Source: DATFQI01 sp963831105
GTDB lineage: Bacteria; Actinomycetota; Thermoleophilia; Solirubrobacterales; Solirubrobacteraceae
Assembly: GCA_963831105.1 (NCBI GenBank)
Contig: CAWHOS010000009.1
Span: 558,001-622,000, forward strand
Length of the DNA stretch: 64,000 bases
Direction of reading: 5' to 3'
The notes below the pieces were generated by a model. It searched no databases. It was not told the DNA's origin and worked only from the letters and a program-made list of their open reading frames with translations. The position numbers and the translations under genes were made by a program. Position 1 is the stretch's first letter. The number at the start of each line of letters is the position of its first letter. Below are positions 45,463 to 54,198 of this stretch, in pieces.

Positions 45463-46275
45463 GTGCCGAGGTTGCGCCGGATCGCGCTGGCCGTCGCCCT
45501 GATCTCATCAGGTGGCGCCGCGGCCGGCGCGGCGCTCGCCGCCGACCGCGAGGTCGTCGCGCGCGACAACGCCTTCTCGCCGGCCACCGTGGCGCTGCAG
45601 CCGGGCGACACGCTCACGATCCGCCACGACGACCGCCTCGTCGAGCACGAGCTGAAGTTCTCCGACGAGGCCACCAAGCGGCAGGAGCCCGGCATCGGCT
45701 GGACCGTGCAGCGCACGTTCACCGCGGCCGAGCAGCGCGACGCGCCGTACGTGTTCTCGTGCGGCCTGCACCCCGGGATGAGCGGCAAGGTCTACGTCAA
45801 CGCCACGGGCACCGTGCCGACGCCGAGCGCGACGCCGTCGGTCACCTCCACGGCCACGGCCACCGCGACCTCGAGCGCCTCACCGGGCGCGTCGGCGACA
45901 CCGGGCTCCGGCACCACCACCGGCCCGGGGCCGCAGACCGGCGGCGGGGGCACACCCGGCGCCGCCACGCTGCGCACGGCCACGATCTCCCCGAAGGCCT
46001 GCGTCCGGCGCGGCCCGCGCTGCAAGCGCCCCGGCGTGCGGCTGCGGATCGACCTCTCCGCCCCGGCGGACGTGCGCGGCACGCTGCGCCGCAAGGCGCC
46101 CGGCGCGCGCCGCTTCAAGGCCTTCGGAAGCGTCCGCTTCGGGCGCGTGGCGGCCGGCCCGCGCACGCTGAAGTTCACGCGCAGCGCCGCCGGGCGGCGC
46201 TTGCTCCCCGGGCGCTACTCGCTCGCGCTGCGGGCCGGCGAGGCGCGCAGGACGCTGAGCTTCCGCGTGCTCTAG
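45463..46275 (+). CDS. Exported cupredoxin (plastocyanin-like) with basic C-terminal domain
   Basis: A 270-residue exported protein with a signal peptide (IALAVALISSGGAAAGAALA). A cupredoxin domain spans ~28-112: DNAFSPATVALQPGDTLTIR, a histidine in LVEHELKFSD, and the Cys/His/Met ligand loop VFSCGLHPGM, giving a type 1 copper site. A Ser/Thr/Ala-rich linker (~115-170) leads to a basic beta domain ending RYSLALRAGEARRTLSFRVL. GTG start 8 bp after the LOG stop. Electron transfer at the cell surface is inferred. Confidence 0.88.
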   Translation: MPRLRRIALAVALISSGGAAAGAALAADREVVARDNAFSPATVALQPGDTLTIRHDDRLVEHELKFSDEATKRQEPGIGWTVQRTFTAAEQRDAPYVFSCGLHPGMSGKVYVNATGTVPTPSATPSVTSTATATATSSASPGASATPGSGTTTGPGPQTGGGGTPGAATLRTATISPKACVRRGPRCKRPGVRLRIDLSAPADVRGTLRRKAPGARRFKAFGSVRFGRVAAGPRTLKFTRSAAGRRLLPGRYSLALRAGEARRTLSFRVL

Positions 46276-46285
46276 CGTGCGGCGG

Positions 46286-46651
46286 ATGCCGCAGCTGATC
46301 GAGACCCCGAGCCGCGTCGAGGCGGCCGGCACCAAGCCGAAGCTGATCGACGAGTACGCCGGCCGCGTCAACACGGGCGACGAGCGCGTCAGCGTCGCGC
46401 ACATGCGCTCCCCGTCGGGCTGGGTCGAGCCCGGCCAGCGCCCCGACTTCGACGAGTACACGGTCGTGCTCAAGGGCGCGCTGCACGTCGAGCACGAGGA
46501 CGGCGAGCTCGAGGTCCGGGCCGGCCAGGCGATCCTCGTGCGCGGCGGCGAGTGGGTGCGGTACTCGACCCCCGATCCGGAGGGGGCCGAGTACGTCGCC
46601 GTCTGCCTGCCCGCGTTCTCGATGGACGGCGTCCACCGGGACGAGAGCTAG
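46286..46651 (+). CDS. Cupin domain protein
   Basis: A 121-residue cupin: PDFDEYTVVLKGALHVEHED (motif 1 lacks one of the usual histidines) and ILVRGGEWVRYSTPDPEGAE. Starts at ATG 46286, with a GTG three codons upstream as an alternative. It lies 10 bp after the cupredoxin gene and is probably cotranscribed. It is convergent with the symporter gene (12-bp gap). Confidence 0.86.
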   Translation: MPQLIETPSRVEAAGTKPKLIDEYAGRVNTGDERVSVAHMRSPSGWVEPGQRPDFDEYTVVLKGALHVEHEDGELEVRAGQAILVRGGEWVRYSTPDPEGAEYVAVCLPAFSMDGVHRDES

Positions 46652-46663
46652 GAGCCCATCTAG

Positions 46664-48109
46664 CTACTTCGTCAGCACCGCCGCGCCGTCGGGGCGCCGC
46701 TCGAAGCGGCCGGGGCCCTGGAAGTCGTCGGGCCGCCCGTCGTGGTCGACGTCCTCCCCGCGCAGGGCGCGCTCCACGTCGCGGTCCACGATCTCCGGGT
46801 CGCGGAGCACCGCCTGGAAGCGCTCGTCGTCACGCTCCCCCTGCCACTTGGCGATCACCATCGTCGCGACGCCGTTGCCGATGCAGTTCGTCAGCGCGCG
46901 GCCCTCACTCATCACGCGGTCGATGCCGACCACGAGCGCGATGCCGACCGCGATCGACTCCTCCGTGAAGAACTGGCCGCCGAACGCCTGCAGCGAGGCG
47001 ACCAGCGTCACGAGCCCCGCGCCGGTGATGCCGGCCGCGCCCTTGGAGGTCAGGATCATCAGCGCCAGCAGGGCGATCTGCTCGCCGATGGCGATGTCCT
47101 GCCCGGACGCCTGCACGATGAACAGCGCCGCCATCGTGAGGTAGATGCAGGTGCCGTCGAGGTTGAACGAGTAGCCCGTCGGGATCACGAGCCCGACCGT
47201 CTGGCGCGAGGCGCCCGCCGACTCGAGCTTCGCGAGCAGGCGTGGCAGGACGGTCTCCGAGGACGAGGTGCCGACGATGATCAGCAGCTCGTCGCGGAGC
47301 AGGCGGATGAAGCGCAGGATGTTGAAGCCCGCGAGCCGCGCGACCCCGCCGAGGATCACGAACACGAAGATCGCGCAGGTGGCCCAGAAGGTGACCATCA
47401 GCAGGCCGAGGCTGGCCAGCGACGCCGAGCCGAACTGCGCCACGGTGAACGCCATGCCGCCGAACGCGCCGAGCGGCGCGAACCACATGATCAGCCGGAT
47501 CACGCCGAAGATCACGCGGCTGGCGAGGTCGAAGCCGCCGACGATCCGCTTGCGCAGGTCCGGGGCCAGGAACGAGATCGCGACCGCGGTCAGGATCGCG
47601 AGCACCAGCACGCGCAGGATCTCGTTCTCCACGAACGGCCCGACGAGGCTGTCCGGTAGCACGTTGTCGGTGAGGAACGCGACGATGCCCTGGTCGCTGC
47701 CGGCCTCGCCGATCGACTCCTTGGCGCTGGCCTGGCCCTCCTCGGTCGGCGAGCCCTCGAAGCCCGAGCCGGGCTGCACGATGTTGCCCACGATCAGGCC
47801 GAGCGCGAGCGCGACGACCGTCATCGTGAAGAAGTAGCCCAGCGCGCGGAGCGCGAGGCTGCCGGCACGCGTCACGTTGCCGAGCGACGCGATGCCGATC
47901 ACCACCGTCACGAAGATCACGGGCCCCGTGATCGTCTGGATGAGCTGGATGAACGCGTCGGCGAGCCACTTGGCCTTCTCGGCCTGCTCCGGCAGGACGA
48001 GCCCGAAGGCGATGCCGGAAACGATGCCGACGATCACCCAGAACCAGAGCTGGGTGTAGAGCTTCCGACGCGGGCGATCCTGCGCGGCGTCGGCTGCTGG
48101 TGCGGTCAT
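46664..48109 (-). CDS. Dicarboxylate/amino acid:cation symporter (DAACS family)
   Basis: A 481-residue membrane transporter with the family serine-rich hairpin IVGTSSSETVLPRLLAKLES, the substrate helix GYSFNLDGTCIYLTMAALFI and the late DRVMSEGRALTNCIGNGVAT. It takes up glutamate, aspartate or C4-dicarboxylates with sodium or protons. The C-terminal tail is unusual: residues ~445-481 carry DVDHDGRPDD, which resembles a calcium-binding loop. ATG at 48109 is chosen because the sequence upstream has no family match. Confidence 0.93.
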   Translation of the reverse strand: MTAPAADAAQDRPRRKLYTQLWFWVIVGIVSGIAFGLVLPEQAEKAKWLADAFIQLIQTITGPVIFVTVVIGIASLGNVTRAGSLALRALGYFFTMTVVALALGLIVGNIVQPGSGFEGSPTEEGQASAKESIGEAGSDQGIVAFLTDNVLPDSLVGPFVENEILRVLVLAILTAVAISFLAPDLRKRIVGGFDLASRVIFGVIRLIMWFAPLGAFGGMAFTVAQFGSASLASLGLLMVTFWATCAIFVFVILGGVARLAGFNILRFIRLLRDELLIIVGTSSSETVLPRLLAKLESAGASRQTVGLVIPTGYSFNLDGTCIYLTMAALFIVQASGQDIAIGEQIALLALMILTSKGAAGITGAGLVTLVASLQAFGGQFFTEESIAVGIALVVGIDRVMSEGRALTNCIGNGVATMVIAKWQGERDDERFQAVLRDPEIVDRDVERALRGEDVDHDGRPDDFQGPGRFERRPDGAAVLTK

Positions 48110-48195
48110 GTGCGCCTCTCCCCTGTACCCGAGCGGGCGCCCCCGCGGCACCCGTCGCCGGTCGTGTACCCGGTTCCCGGTGCAAGGATGCCGCG

Positions 48196-49414
48196 GTGCC
48201 GTCCGCCCGCCGCAAGCCGCTCGAGCGCCTGTCCGCCGCCCAGGCGCGCCGGATGGCGCTCGCCGCGCAGGGCTTCGCCGGCCCGGCGTCGGGTCGCGAG
48301 CCGGACGGCTGGGCGCTGCGGCGGGTGCTCGACCGGGTCGGGCTGATCCAGATCGACTCGGTCAACGTGCTCCAGCGCGCGCACTACCTGCCGCTCTTCA
48401 GCCGCCTCGGCCCCTACGACACGGAGCTGCTGGACCGCGCCGCGCGACCGCGCCCCGCGCCGGCTGTTCGAGTACTGGGGCCACGAGGCGTCGCTGCTGC
48501 CGGTGGCCACCCAGCCGCTGCTGCGCTGGCGGATGGAGCGCGCGGGCGACGACGCCTGGGGCAACATGCGGCGTATCCAGCGCGAGCGGCCCGAGCTCGT
48601 CGAGCGAGTGCTCGCCGACGTTCGCGACCAGGGCCCGATCGCCGCCAGCGAGGTGGCCGAGGAGGAGGCGCCGGCCCGCACCGGCCCGTGGTGGGACTGG
48701 TCGGACGTCAAGCGCGCGTTCGAGTGGCTGTTCTGGAGCGGGCAGATCACCTCGGCGCGGCGGCGCGGCTTCGAGCGCCTCTACGACCTGCCCGAGCGGG
48801 TGCTGCCGCGGGAGGTGATCGAGACGCCGACCCCGTCGCTCGAGGACGCGCAGCGCGAGCTGGTGCGGATCGCCTCGCGCGCGCTCGGCGTGGCGGCCGA
48901 GCGCGACCTGCGCGACTACTTCCGCCTGCCGGTGGCCGAGGCCCGCGCCCGCGTCGCCGAGCTCGTGGAGGGCGGCGAGCTGTGGCCGGTCGAGATCGAG
49001 GGCTGGAGCGTGCCGGGCTACGTGCACCCCGAGGCGCGGCTGCCGCGGTCCGTCGACGCCCGCGCGCTGGTCGGGCCGTTCGACTCGCTGATCTGGGAGC
49101 GCCCGCGGGTGGAGCGCGTGTTCGGGTTCCGCTACCGGATCGAGATCTACGTCCCGAAGCCGAAGCGCGTGCACGGCTACTACGTGCTGCCGTTCCTGCT
49201 CGGCGACCGGCTGGTCGCGCGCGTCGACCTCAAGGCCGACCGTGCGGCCGGGGTGCTGCGCGTGCAGGCCTCCCACGCCGAGCCGGACGCGCCGCCGGAG
49301 ACGGCGGACGCGCTCGCCGCCGAGCTCGCCTCGATGGCGGGCTGGCTCGGGCTGGACGGCGTGGCGGTGCAGCCGCGGGGCGATCTCGCCGCCCCGCTGG
49401 CCGCCGCCGCGTGA
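48196..49414 (+). CDS. YcaQ-like winged-helix DNA glycosylase family protein (apparent one-base insertion)
   Basis: The N-terminal part reads LSAAQARRMALAAQGF and LIQIDSVNVLQRAHYLPLFS, typical of the HTH_42/YcaQ (AlkX) family that repairs interstrand crosslinks. The frame breaks near 48450 at GCGCGACCGCGCC, where one C too many is present, and resumes as RRLFEYWGHEASLLPVATQP. It then runs to GFRYRIEIYVPKPKRVHGYY and VLPFLLGDRLVARVDLKADR. Corrected length is about 405 residues. Start is GTG 48196. Likely intact in reality. Confidence 0.88.
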
Positions 49415-49417
49415 GCT

Positions 49418-49489
49418 CTACAGCAGGAGCAGGAGCAGGACGATGACGCCGATGATGAGCGCGATGACAGCGATCGTGCGGGTGTTCAT
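49418..49489 (-). CDS. 23-residue hydrophobic peptide
   Basis: A tiny gene encoding MNTRTIAVIALIIGVIVLLL followed by three more leucines, i.e. a single membrane helix after a short polar N-terminus. A GGAGG ribosome-binding site sits 4 nt before the ATG, stronger than those of most neighbours. It ends 3 bp after the convergent YcaQ-like stop. No function known; similar very short leucine/isoleucine-rich peptides exist in actinobacteria. Confidence 0.55.
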   Translation of the reverse strand: MNTRTIAVIALIIGVIVLLLLLL

Positions 49490-49578
49490 TGGGCCTCCGG
49501 TGGGATCGGGTCGATGAACCCGGGACGGGTGAAGCTTCGCCCCGGCGATCGCTTCCCCTTCCCCGCAGCGGTCCGGCT

Positions 49579-50499
49579 TCAGTCCTTCGGGTCGTAAGGC
49601 AGCTCGACGCCGCGGGCGACGCGGACCATCCTGCGCTCCGGGTAGGCGACGACGTCGGCCGGCACGAGGTCGCCCATCGTGACCAGGTCCATGCCGTCGG
49701 GCCCGACCTCGATCCGGTGGCCGACGCCGCCGTTGGGCCGGCGCAGCCAGAACGAGCCCGGGCGCAGCTCGTGGGGCTCCTCGCCGATGCGGGCGATCCC
49801 GCTCCCGCCGCGGACGTACCAGCACTCCTCGCGGGTGGAGTGGAAGTGCAGGTCGGTGTTGTGGGTGTCCGGCGGCATCGCGTCCGTGGCGAGCACGAGG
49901 CGCTCGGAGCCCATGTCGCGGGCGTCGCGGGTCGCGTAGGCCGTCGCGCCCTGGCGGCCCTCGTTGAGCGGCAGGTCGGCGAGATTGCGGATCGTCGGCG
50001 GGCGCTCGGACGTGAGCTCTGGGACCGGCAGCGGCCCCACCTCGGCGTCGGCGGCGAACGGCGGCGGCATGTCGGCGGGCGACCAGCGCGGCCCGACCCA
50101 GAACTGCCTCGCGCGCGGCAGCCAGGTGAGGTGGGTGCGCGAGCCCTCCGCGACCACGAGCACGGTCAGGCCCTCCTCCCCCGCGATCAGCGTGTGCGCG
50201 TCGCCCTGGGCGGGGTGCAGCAGCACGTCGTCCTCGCCGATCGCGTAGGCGCGCACGTCCTTGGAGCCCGACGACTGCCAGCTGATCCCGGAGCCCTTCA
50301 GGACCAGGAACAGCTCGTCCTCGTCGACGTGCGCGTGGGCGGGCGTGCTGCGCGAGCCGGGAGCGATCTCGATGATCGCGACGCCCATCCGCAGCGCGTT
50401 CGCGGCGGCGCCGAGCCGCTTGCGCCGCGCGTCCAGCTCGCCGACCTCCCACCGCTGCTCGGGGACGTCGTCGACGTGGATCGGGATGCCGTCGCTCAT
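49579..50499 (-). CDS. Bicupin (two-cupin-domain) protein
   Basis: A 306-residue protein with two cupin domains: the first around STPAHAHVDEDELFLVLKGS and LLHPAQGDAHTLIAGEEG, the second around TDLHFHSTREECWYVRGGSG and LRRPNGGVGHRIEVGPDGMD. Both keep metal-binding histidines. Similar proteins include dioxygenases and sugar isomerase-like enzymes. It is divergent from the Crp-family regulator, 61 bp apart, and could be its target. Confidence 0.88.
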   Translation of the reverse strand: MSDGIPIHVDDVPEQRWEVGELDARRKRLGAAANALRMGVAIIEIAPGSRSTPAHAHVDEDELFLVLKGSGISWQSSGSKDVRAYAIGEDDVLLHPAQGDAHTLIAGEEGLTVLVVAEGSRTHLTWLPRARQFWVGPRWSPADMPPPFAADAEVGPLPVPELTSERPPTIRNLADLPLNEGRQGATAYATRDARDMGSERLVLATDAMPPDTHNTDLHFHSTREECWYVRGGSGIARIGEEPHELRPGSFWLRRPNGGVGHRIEVGPDGMDLVTMGDLVPADVVAYPERRMVRVARGVELPYDPKD

Positions 50500-50560
50500 G
50501 GCGGGGCAGCCTGTCACATGACCGGGTGCATCGGCCCTCACCGACAGGCACACTGCGGCG

Positions 50561-51232
50561 ATGGCGAACCACGACTGGGCGCTGCTGCGCGGACTCGGCG
50601 AGGCCGAGCGGGTCGAGGTCCTCTCGCTCGCCCGGCGGCGCACGTTCCGGCGCGGCGAGGTGGTGATCCACCGCGGCGACCCGGCCGACACGGTCCACCT
50701 GATCGCGCGCGGGCGGTTCGCGGTGCGGATCGTGACGCCGCTCGGCGACAGCGCGACGCTCACGGTGCTCGGCCCCGGCGCGACCTTCGGGGAGCTCGCG
50801 CTCGTGCGACCCGGCTCGAGCCGCAGCGCGACCGTCGAGGCGCTCGAGGCCGGCGAGACGCGTTCCCTGCACCAGCGCGACTTCGACGCCCTCCGTCAGC
50901 GCCACCCCCAGGCCGGCGCCGCGCTCGTGGAGCTCTTGGCCGACCAGGTCCAGCGGCTCAGCCGGCTGCTGGTCGAGGCGCTCTACCTGCCGGCCGAGCA
51001 GCGCGTGATCGCGCGCGTGGACGAGCTCGCCCGTCTTTACGCTGACGGAGAGGGCGAGGTCGAGATCCCGCTCACGCAGGAGGACATCGCCGGCCTCGCG
51101 GGCACGGCGCGCCCGACCGTCAACCGGATCCTGCGCGGGTGCGAGGAGCGCGGTCTCGTGCGACTTCGGCGCGGGCGCACGATCGTCGTCGATCCGGCGA
51201 CGTTCGCGCAGCGCTCCCGCGGATTGCTCTGA
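50561..51232 (+). CDS. Crp/Fnr-family transcriptional regulator
   Basis: A 223-residue regulator. The N-terminal cyclic-nucleotide-binding barrel ends in a phosphate-binding-like segment, GATFGELALVRPGSSRSATV, close to the FGE-L-RxxxRxAT signature of true cNMP binders. A long dimer helix follows, then a winged helix with LTQEDIAGLAGTARPTVNRI as recognition region. No cysteines for an iron-sulfur cluster, so cAMP-type sensing is likely. A nucleotide cyclase gene lies 3 kb downstream. Confidence 0.93.
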   Translation: MANHDWALLRGLGEAERVEVLSLARRRTFRRGEVVIHRGDPADTVHLIARGRFAVRIVTPLGDSATLTVLGPGATFGELALVRPGSSRSATVEALEAGETRSLHQRDFDALRQRHPQAGAALVELLADQVQRLSRLLVEALYLPAEQRVIARVDELARLYADGEGEVEIPLTQEDIAGLAGTARPTVNRILRGCEERGLVRLRRGRTIVVDPATFAQRSRGLL

Positions 51233-51236
51233 TTTC

Positions 51237-51266
51237 TTGCACCGGCTCTGAACCCCGGAATAGGCT
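51237..51266 (+). promoter_or_regulatory. Leaderless-type promoter for the 51275 gene
   Basis: TTGCAC (51237-51242), 18-bp spacer, TAGGCT (51261-51266), then ATG at 51275, only 8 nt past the -10. No Shine-Dalgarno is present, so translation from the mRNA 5' end is expected. Confidence 0.65.
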
Positions 51267-51274
51267 GGCGCGCG

Positions 51275-53269
51275 ATGAAGCCGCTTATGACAACGCTCGC
51301 CGTCGTGATCCTCTCCGCGGTCCTGGCCGCCCCCGCCACGGCGGCAATCACGCCGGACCGCAACGCCGGCAACGTCGCGAGCGCGCTCGCGGACGGGCTG
51401 CCGCCCGGAGCCTTCGTCGGCGCGAGCTTCGTCACGATCTCACCCACCGCCGAGTGCGCCAACGGCCGGGACGACGACGGCGACGGCCTCGTCGACGCCG
51501 CCGATGACCCCGGCTGCGAGAGCGGCGGGACCGACAACCTCGAACAGGACGACCGGCCGGCGGAGTGCGCCAACGGCGACGACGACGACGGCGACGAGCA
51601 GATCGACTACCCAGCGGACGACGGCTGCACCTCCGAGCAGGACGACAGCGAGTTGACGGAGGGCCCCGCCCCGGCGTGCTCCAACGGCGAGGATGACGAC
51701 GGCGACGACCGCGTCGACGACGCGGACGCCGGCTGCGAGTCGGGCTCCGACGTGGACGAGGGCTCGGAGGGCTTCCCGCTCCCCGAGGACACGAACCCGG
51801 CCGCGGTCGCGGACTCCGCGCTCGCGGGCTTCCCGGCGAGCGGCGCGAACTACGCGATCCTCAGCACCGGCGACACCCTGTTCGCGGACGACCCGAACGA
51901 CAGCACCGGCACGGGCCAGAACAATGGCGGCGGGTCGGGTGGCCACGGCGGCGAGATCTACGATCTCGTGACGCTCAAGGTCGACGTCGATGTCCCGTCC
52001 GGCCTCAACTGCCTGCGCACCGACTTCCGCTTCCTCTCCGAGGAGTTCGACGAGTACGTCGGACAAGGCGTCAACGACGCCTTCGTCGCCGAGCTCGACC
52101 AGTCCGACTTCTCGGTGAACCAAGACTCCACGGTCAGCGCCCCGCACAACTTCGCGTTCGATTCCAACGGCAACCTGGTGAGCGTCGACACCGCCGCCTT
52201 CTCCGCCGGCGAGGCGGCCGGCACGACCTACGACGGCGCCACGCCGCGGCTGCGGGCCTCGACGCCGGTCTCGCCCGGCCGGCACGCCGTCTACCTCTCC
52301 ATCTTCGATCAGGGCGACGGGATCCTGGACTCCGCCGTGTTCCTGGACGCCATGCGGCTGAGCAACTCGCCCGGGGACGCCTGCGCCACCGGCGCGAGCT
52401 CCGACGTCACGCCACCGGCCGTCGGGCTCGCCTCGCCTGCGAACGGCAGTTCGTCGAGCGACACCACGCCCGCCTACAGCGGCGGTGCGGGCGACGCGGC
52501 GGGCGACTCGGGAACCGTCACCGTCGAGGTCTTCGGCGGCAACGGCACCTCCGGATCGCCGCTGCAGACGCTGCCGGTGGCGCGCTCGGGCGCGAGCTGG
52601 TCGACCGAGGGCCCGGCGCTCTCGCCGGGCACATACACGGCTCGCGCGCGGCAGGCCGACGGAGCGGGCAACGTCGGCTTCAGCAGCCCCAGCACGTTCA
52701 CGATCGCGGCTCAGGTCATCGTCGACCCCGCCCCGAAACTGCCGCCGCCCGTGACGGGCACGGCCGTCAACGTCGTGCCGGTCAAGGGCGTCGTCACCGT
52801 GCGCCGCCCCGGCGGGCGCACGGTCCGCCTCAGGGAGGGCGCGCAGATCCCCACCGGCTCAGTCGTCGACACGCGCCGGGGCACCGTCCGCCTGTTCTCC
52901 ACCGGCGCCGGCGGCAAGATCCAGAGCGCGCTCTTCTTCGACGGGCTCTTCCGCGTCACCCAGACCAAGGGCGCCAAGCCGCTGACCGACCTCAAGCTGG
53001 TCGAGAAGCTCGCCCGCTGCCCCAAGCCCGGCAAGAAGGCGCGCAGCTCCGCCAAGCGCAAGAAGCGGCGGCTGTGGGGCGACGGCCGGGGCTCGTTCCG
53101 GACGTCCGGTCGCCGCAGCGCCGCGACCGTCTCCGGCACCAAGTGGCTCGTCCAAGACGACTGCAAGGGCACGCTGACCCGGGTGGCCCGCGGCAAGGTC
53201 AAGGTGCGCGACTTCAAGCGCAAGAAGACCGTGACCGTCAAGGCCGGGCGCACCTACCGCGCCCGCTGA
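51275..53269 (+). CDS. Exported multidomain protein: choice-of-anchor L, Ig-like and FecR-like domains
   Basis: A 664-residue exported protein. A signal peptide (TTLAVVILSAVLAAPATAA) is followed by three thrombospondin-3-like acidic repeats (ECANGRDDDGDGLVDAADDP and two more), likely calcium sites. Then comes a choice-of-anchor L domain (FRFLSEEFDEYVGQGVNDAF, AVYLSIFDQGDGILDSAVFL), an Ig-like domain (~370-480), and a basic C-terminal FecR-like domain (VTVRRPGGRTVRLREGAQIP, SAATVSGTKWLVQDDCKGTL). It has a leaderless-type promoter and follows the Crp-family gene. Probably a surface or wall protein. Confidence 0.88.
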   Translation: MKPLMTTLAVVILSAVLAAPATAAITPDRNAGNVASALADGLPPGAFVGASFVTISPTAECANGRDDDGDGLVDAADDPGCESGGTDNLEQDDRPAECANGDDDDGDEQIDYPADDGCTSEQDDSELTEGPAPACSNGEDDDGDDRVDDADAGCESGSDVDEGSEGFPLPEDTNPAAVADSALAGFPASGANYAILSTGDTLFADDPNDSTGTGQNNGGGSGGHGGEIYDLVTLKVDVDVPSGLNCLRTDFRFLSEEFDEYVGQGVNDAFVAELDQSDFSVNQDSTVSAPHNFAFDSNGNLVSVDTAAFSAGEAAGTTYDGATPRLRASTPVSPGRHAVYLSIFDQGDGILDSAVFLDAMRLSNSPGDACATGASSDVTPPAVGLASPANGSSSSDTTPAYSGGAGDAAGDSGTVTVEVFGGNGTSGSPLQTLPVARSGASWSTEGPALSPGTYTARARQADGAGNVGFSSPSTFTIAAQVIVDPAPKLPPPVTGTAVNVVPVKGVVTVRRPGGRTVRLREGAQIPTGSVVDTRRGTVRLFSTGAGGKIQSALFFDGLFRVTQTKGAKPLTDLKLVEKLARCPKPGKKARSSAKRKKRRLWGDGRGSFRTSGRRSAATVSGTKWLVQDDCKGTLTRVARGKVKVRDFKRKKTVTVKAGRTYRAR

Positions 53270-53332
53270 CACGCACGCAAGCGACGAGGGCCTGCCGGCC
53301 CTCGTCGCCCTGCGCCGATCTCGTCTCTGACG

Positions 53333-54070
53333 TCAGGCGGTCCACTCGGCCCGGAACCAGAAGGCCGCCTGGGAGCCGGTCCAGTAGTAGACCTGGGCGA
53401 CGTAGGTCGTCTGCCAGCCGATGAGGTGCGCGCCGGCCGGGGCGGAGCTGTAGGACCAGTAACAGACGTACATCCACCACTGGCCGTACCACCAGTCGGC
53501 CTGCCAGTCGGTGCAACCGAGGAAGCTGTTGTTCTCGGACGACGCGCGGGCGATCGCCGTGCGCTTGGCCGAAGCGGGCGCGCCGGGCGGGCGGTCGAAC
53601 AGGCTCTCGGCACCGGGGGGCGGGCCGCCAGGGACGCCGGCGCCGGGATCGAACAGCGGCGAGCCGCCGGTGGTCGTATCGGGCGGACCGGGCATCTCGG
53701 CGGGCGTCTCGACGGCCTCCGGCACGCCCTCCACGGGCGGCTGCTCCGGCGTGCCGGGCGTCGGTGCGAGCTTGCACGCGGGCGCGAAGCCCTTGACCGT
53801 CATCCGCCCGTTCCTGCGGAGCACCGTGACGCGCGTGTCCGCGCAGCGCCGGCCGTCGCTCGCCAGGAAGGTGACCCTGCAGATCGAGCGGCCGCGCTTC
53901 GGGGCGCGACACCGGGCCTTGACGCTCGTGCCGCCGGTGCTCTTGACCTTGAGCGCCACGCGCTTCGCCGCACCGCTCATCGTGCGCCCCGCGCTGGTCT
54001 GCGCCTGGGCCGGAGCGGCGGTTGCAAGCACTACCGCGAGACCGGCGGTGGCTGCGATGGACTTGTACAT
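53333..54070 (-). CDS. Exported protein with Trp/Tyr-rich C-terminal domain
   Basis: A 245-residue exported protein: signal peptide (IAATAGLAVVLATAAPAQAQ), a basic cysteine-containing beta region (RCRAPKRGRSICRVTFLASD), a Pro/Gly/Thr linker (~105-160), and a C-terminal domain rich in Trp and Tyr (WQADWWYGQWWMYVCYWSYS). GGGAGGG precedes the ATG. No family recognised; the aromatic-rich end suggests ligand or polymer binding. Gene ends convergently with the previous one (63-bp gap). Confidence 0.72.
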   Translation of the reverse strand: MYKSIAATAGLAVVLATAAPAQAQTSAGRTMSGAAKRVALKVKSTGGTSVKARCRAPKRGRSICRVTFLASDGRRCADTRVTVLRRNGRMTVKGFAPACKLAPTPGTPEQPPVEGVPEAVETPAEMPGPPDTTTGGSPLFDPGAGVPGGPPPGAESLFDRPPGAPASAKRTAIARASSENNSFLGCTDWQADWWYGQWWMYVCYWSYSSAPAGAHLIGWQTTYVAQVYYWTGSQAAFWFRAEWTA

Positions 54071-54198
54071 GGTCCCTCCCCCTCTGCACCCGGTGGGTGC
54101 GATCGACTTTGCGAGAGGGAGCATCTCGGCGGCGCGGCCGCGCGTCGTTCGCCTGCGCGACGCACGGTGTGTGCCGGTGGTGACAGAACCCGGGTCGG

